Assembly: GCA_963677165.2 (NCBI GenBank)
Contig: CAXXSX010000001.1
Span: 62,001-126,000, forward strand
DNA length: 64,000 nt
From: JAFGXT01 sp963677165
Lineage (GTDB): Bacteria; Verrucomicrobiota; Lentisphaeria; Victivallales; SZUA-371
Reading direction: 5' to 3'
A program made the position numbers and the translations under genes. Positions 61,087-64,000 of this stretch are shown one piece after another. The notes below the pieces were generated by a model. It was not told the DNA's origin. It worked only from the letters and a program-made list of their open reading frames with translations, and did not search any database. Positions within the stretch are counted from its first letter, which is position 1. Every line of letters starts with the position of its first letter.

Positions 61087-62220
61087 ATGAATGAAATATT
61101 TGACATCAATAATCTTAAACAGGTACTGGGTTTTGATCAAGAACACTTGAGCAAAAGTCGCGAGCGTCAGAGTCGGTTTTGGCGCGGCGAAAAACTGGAC
61201 AGTGCATTGGTATTTTTCGGTGGAGAGCTGAAACCGGAACAGGAGCAGATACCCAATTGTGATTTTCAACAAATGTGTTTCAGTAAAGAGAAAATGCTGT
61301 GCAGAGAGGCTCGCGCTTCATGTTACGTGGCAAACACCAGAAGTGATGCGGTTCCTTCTATAAGGGCCAATCTTGGAACTGGGATAATGCTTTCATGTCT
61401 GGGACTCGAGCAGGAAACTTTTCAGGATAAGATGCCCTGGCTGCATCAGCATCTGACCAAAGAGCAGATCTCAAAGCTCGAGCCGGATGATTTCTATATT
61501 CGCGGCAGTTTTGCCAAGGGTATGGAAATGATACAATATTTTATTGATATGGTTGGAGGTTATTTGCCAATATATGCGATGGATACCCAGGGGCCGTTTG
61601 ATTTGGCGCATCTGCTTATGGGCGATGATTTGTTTATCGAGATGTATGATGACCCTCAATTTGTCCATCATTTGATGGATATTTGCACTGAAGGCGATAT
61701 AAAAGCGCACCGTTGGATGAAAGAGTTGATCGGGGAGCCAATGACATCGTTGCACCATAGTTGTTCGATATATTCCGAAAACTTTGGTATTCGAATCTGT
61801 GAAGATACGAGTGCTCTGTTGAGCCGGGATCAAATCGATGAATTTGCGATACCTTATTCACAGCGACTGGCCTCGGAATTCGGCGGCGCGTGGGTTCATT
61901 ACTGTGGTTACAATGAAGGCCTTACCGATGCGATTCTTGCTTGCCCTGAGTTCAAAGCGCTTAATTTTGGGCATATTCCAGGGCATGAACAGGAAATTGA
62001 TTTTTACATGAATATGGAGATGTTTGAGAATTCGGGTAAGATCAATTTTAATTCCTGGCCGGTTCTCCCTGGAGAAAGCGCCGAAGAGTATTTGACTCGA
62101 CTGCATGGATATTCCTCCAAAGGTATTCTTGCCCCCTATATCAACTTCTCTCAAAAAATCTTGAAAGAAACGTTTGAATCTTCGGATAAAATTTTTGATT
62201 TCTGGAAGAGTTTAGATTGA
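61087..62220 (+). CDS. Uroporphyrinogen decarboxylase-family protein (methyltransferase-like)
   Basis: 377 residues from the ATG at 61087, which follows AAGGAGG. The URO-D barrel is recognised from LPIYAMDTQGPFDLAHLLMG, the LHHSCSIYSENFGIRICEDT segment and VHYCGYNEG, where His and Cys match the zinc ligands of MtaA/CmuA-type methyl-transfer enzymes. True HemE is unlikely because its substrate arginines are not evident. It probably moves a methyl group to or from a carrier; no corrinoid protein gene is adjacent. The open frame 24 codons upstream is AT-rich and not coding. Confidence 0.82.
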   Translation: MNEIFDINNLKQVLGFDQEHLSKSRERQSRFWRGEKLDSALVFFGGELKPEQEQIPNCDFQQMCFSKEKMLCREARASCYVANTRSDAVPSIRANLGTGIMLSCLGLEQETFQDKMPWLHQHLTKEQISKLEPDDFYIRGSFAKGMEMIQYFIDMVGGYLPIYAMDTQGPFDLAHLLMGDDLFIEMYDDPQFVHHLMDICTEGDIKAHRWMKELIGEPMTSLHHSCSIYSENFGIRICEDTSALLSRDQIDEFAIPYSQRLASEFGGAWVHYCGYNEGLTDAILACPEFKALNFGHIPGHEQEIDFYMNMEMFENSGKINFNSWPVLPGESAEEYLTRLHGYSSKGILAPYINFSQKILKETFESSDKIFDFWKSLD

Positions 62221-62336
62221 TAATTGATAAAATCGTGTGTTTTTAGCGCTATAGTATAAAAATGCAGCGACTGTGTCTATTGTTATAAATACGTTCTTGA
62301 TATAGAATATTTCTAACATTATAGAGGAATTATATT

Positions 62337-63614
62337 ATGAGCGTATTTATTGAGCCGGTGCGTGAATTGCCGGTTAGAGAGAAATTTGACGTTATTGTTT
62401 GTGGAGCTGGACCGGCTGGTGTTGCTGCCGCTATTGCCGCTGCCAGAACCGGAGCCAAAACCGCATTAATTGAAGCAAAGGGCTGTTTAGGGGGAACCTG
62501 GACAGCCGGTTTGCTTGCCTGGATTATCGATTATCAGAATAAGTCCGGGATTATGAAAGAACTGATCAATGATATTCTCAAATATTCCGGTGATTTTCGT
62601 CCTCATGTGGATGGGAGTATGCCGTTTAATGTGGAGACACTTAAGATTATTCTCGAACGAAAATGTATTGAAGCGGGTGTATTCATCAGGCTTCATACCC
62701 GGGTTTCATTTGCGCATTGTGAGAACAAAAAAATCAAGTATGTCATGACCGAGTCCAAGTCGGGGCGTGAAGCCTGGAGCGCTGAAAACTTTATTGATAC
62801 TACTGGTGATGGGGATCTTGCCTGTTATGCGGGGTGTGATTGGGACTTTGCCGATCCTGACACGGGGCTTACCCAGCCGATGTCGTTGTTGGGCCTCCTG
62901 ACCGGTATTGATCCTCTTGAGGTGCGTGATGTAACAAATGGTTACGGAGAATGGCGTGAATCTAAGTTACGCCTGAAGGGTATGTTTATGGAGGGCGGAA
63001 TCGAGACTTCTTATGGATTTCCGACACTGTTTCAGCTTCAGGATGGCCTCTTTATGCTGATGGCGAATCATCAGTATAAAGTTTCAGCGATAGATGCTGA
63101 TGATGTTACCAGAGCCACATTAAATGCTCGTGAAGAGGTCTTTCAACAGGTTGAGGCGCTGCGTTCGCTTGGTGGCGTATGGAAGGACCTGCGGTTGGTG
63201 GCAACCGGTGAACAGATCGGGACCCGTGAAGGCAGGCGAATCAAGGGGCGGTATGAGTTGAAAGTGGATGATTTACTTGAAGGCGCGCGTTTCGACGATG
63301 GTATATGCCGTTGTAATTTCTGTATAGACGTACATTCTACCGATCCCGATAAAGATAAGGGGATTTCTTCCGGACACCTCAAGGCAAAGCCTTATGATAT
63401 TCCGTTGCGCTCGCTGATCAGTCGTGATCTGGATAATTTAATGATGGCGGGTCGCTGTATTAGCGGTGATTTTTTTGCCCATGCCAGCTACAGGGTAACC
63501 GGAGACGCGGTGCCGATGGGAGAAGCCGCGGGAATTTGTGCCGCGCTGGCAGCACAACAGCAGGTATGTCCTTATGAGGTAAATGCTGTTGATGTAATTG
63601 GGCGGATCAACTAA
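62337..63614 (+). CDS. FAD-dependent oxidoreductase
   Basis: 425 residues. The dinucleotide-binding motif VIVCGAGPAGVAAAIAAARTGAKTALIE and the following GCLGGTWTAGLL are typical of the FAD_oxidored family. FIDTTGDGDLACYAGCDWDF and the C-terminal NLMMAGRCISGDFFAHASYRVTGDAVPMGEAAG complete the FAD site. The fold is related to fumarate-reductase and HdrA-like flavoproteins. It follows the URO-D-like gene by 116 bases and may act in the same catabolic pathway. Substrate unknown. Confidence 0.88.
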   Translation: MSVFIEPVRELPVREKFDVIVCGAGPAGVAAAIAAARTGAKTALIEAKGCLGGTWTAGLLAWIIDYQNKSGIMKELINDILKYSGDFRPHVDGSMPFNVETLKIILERKCIEAGVFIRLHTRVSFAHCENKKIKYVMTESKSGREAWSAENFIDTTGDGDLACYAGCDWDFADPDTGLTQPMSLLGLLTGIDPLEVRDVTNGYGEWRESKLRLKGMFMEGGIETSYGFPTLFQLQDGLFMLMANHQYKVSAIDADDVTRATLNAREEVFQQVEALRSLGGVWKDLRLVATGEQIGTREGRRIKGRYELKVDDLLEGARFDDGICRCNFCIDVHSTDPDKDKGISSGHLKAKPYDIPLRSLISRDLDNLMMAGRCISGDFFAHASYRVTGDAVPMGEAAGICAALAAQQQVCPYEVNAVDVIGRIN

Positions 63615-63686
63615 ATTCTATTTATTTGCTTTTGATTTTCAGAGGAATGAGAGTACTTTTCAGATAGATAAATTCAGGAGATAAAA

Positions 63687-64000
63687 ATGTCTGATGTAAA
63701 ATCTCATTATGAAAATGTGCTCTCGGAAGTCTACAGTTGGATGATGGGTGGGATTGATTCTGCCGTTGCCCGTAATGCAGCGGTGTTCGATAAACTCAAT
63801 GTTTCGCTGACTGGTTCGGGGGTGGCTGTTGATCTTGGTTGCGGCTGTGGATTTCAGTCGATTCCGTTATCTGAAAGAGGTTTTTCGGTAGTTGCCATCG
63901 ATACTGATATGCAATTGCTTGAAGAGCTCAAGGCGCATTATTCTTCGGAAAATATTCAGACGATTAATGACGATCTGTTAGAGTTTGATAAGTATATCAG
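63687..64000 (+). CDS. Class I SAM-dependent methyltransferase, N-terminal part
   Basis: The gene runs off the right edge; 104 residues are visible. MSDVKSHYENVLSEVYSWMMGG leads to the SAM-binding motif I AVDLGCGCGFQSIPLSERGFSVVAIDTD, with the acidic residue of motif II. CAGGAG precedes the ATG. The substrate cannot be told; the neighbouring URO-D-like and FAD proteins suggest a shared pathway. Confidence 0.85.
   Translation, partial: MSDVKSHYENVLSEVYSWMMGGIDSAVARNAAVFDKLNVSLTGSGVAVDLGCGCGFQSIPLSERGFSVVAIDTDMQLLEELKAHYSSENIQTINDDLLEFDKYI

Overview
The window looks like a chromosomal segment of a Lentisphaerota (Victivallales-like) bacterium. This is inferred from gene content, not from a marker-gene comparison. 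It holds seven type IV prepilin/pseudopilin-like genes of the class common in Lentisphaerota and Planctomycetota (N-terminal FTLIELLVVIAIIAIL-like helix, several with a C-terminal H-X9-DG motif). It also holds many glycan-degrading enzymes, hybrid GntR/LacI and AraC regulators, glycyl radical enzymes, and eukaryote-like kinases fused to unusual domains. Housekeeping genes (rpsP, trmD, rplS, rnhB, thrS, infC, rnpB, apt, pyrD/pyrK) lie between accessory carbohydrate loci.

Layout. 1-2.0 kb: end of a glycyl radical enzyme and its activating enzyme. 2.0-2.9 kb: a 141-bp MITE-like repeat followed by a prepilin gene. 3.3-5.8 kb: translation operon rpsP-khpA-trmD-rplS-rnhB, lacking rimM. 6.0-8.5 kb: thrS (no TGS domain) and infC (apparent ATA start). 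8.6-11.0 kb: acyl carrier protein, a lone flagellin behind a sigma-54-like promoter, and a surface-repeat protein. 11.2-16.6 kb: a Cache-adenylate cyclase, a receiver-kinase-zinc-ribbon fusion, and a LamG prepilin. 16.6-22.6 kb (minus strand): rnpB, apt, phosphoesterase, glycosyltransferase, secreted protein, mtnA, oxidoreductase. 22.7-26.9 kb: GntR/LacI regulator, prepilin, GH5 enzyme. 27.2-31.3 kb (minus): kinase-PEGA-FGE fusion, then pyrD and pyrK. 31.5-36.7 kb: inositol monophosphatase-like protein, GH13, DUF6259-type enzyme, IclR regulator. 37-38.7 kb: FadR-type regulator with inverted-repeat operators and a sialic-acid-lyase-like aldolase. 38.9-51.3 kb: prepilin, GHL10-like enzyme, prepilin, SGNH esterase, second GHL10-like enzyme, and a complete sugar ABC importer with a divergent regulator. 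51.7-53.2 kb: flavoprotein and PocR-AraC regulator. 53.4-56.9 kb: a tight operon of a membrane-anchored basic protein, a prepilin, an ABC-2 exporter ATPase and permease, and a second prepilin. 56.9-64.0 kb: a second glycyl radical enzyme between two AraC regulators, a URO-D-type methyltransferase, an FAD oxidoreductase, and the start of a SAM methyltransferase.

How the genes may work together. The accessory part reads as several glycan-utilization units: a regulator, a prepilin, a secreted hydrolase or esterase, and an ABC importer. Pseudopilins sit next to the hydrolases, and in one case next to an ABC-2 exporter. The most unusual items are the prepilin/ABC-2 operon, the prepilin-hydrolase pairing, the two-copy hairpin repeat beside two of these units, and the two kinase fusions. 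No tRNA gene, CRISPR array or transposase gene was recognised.
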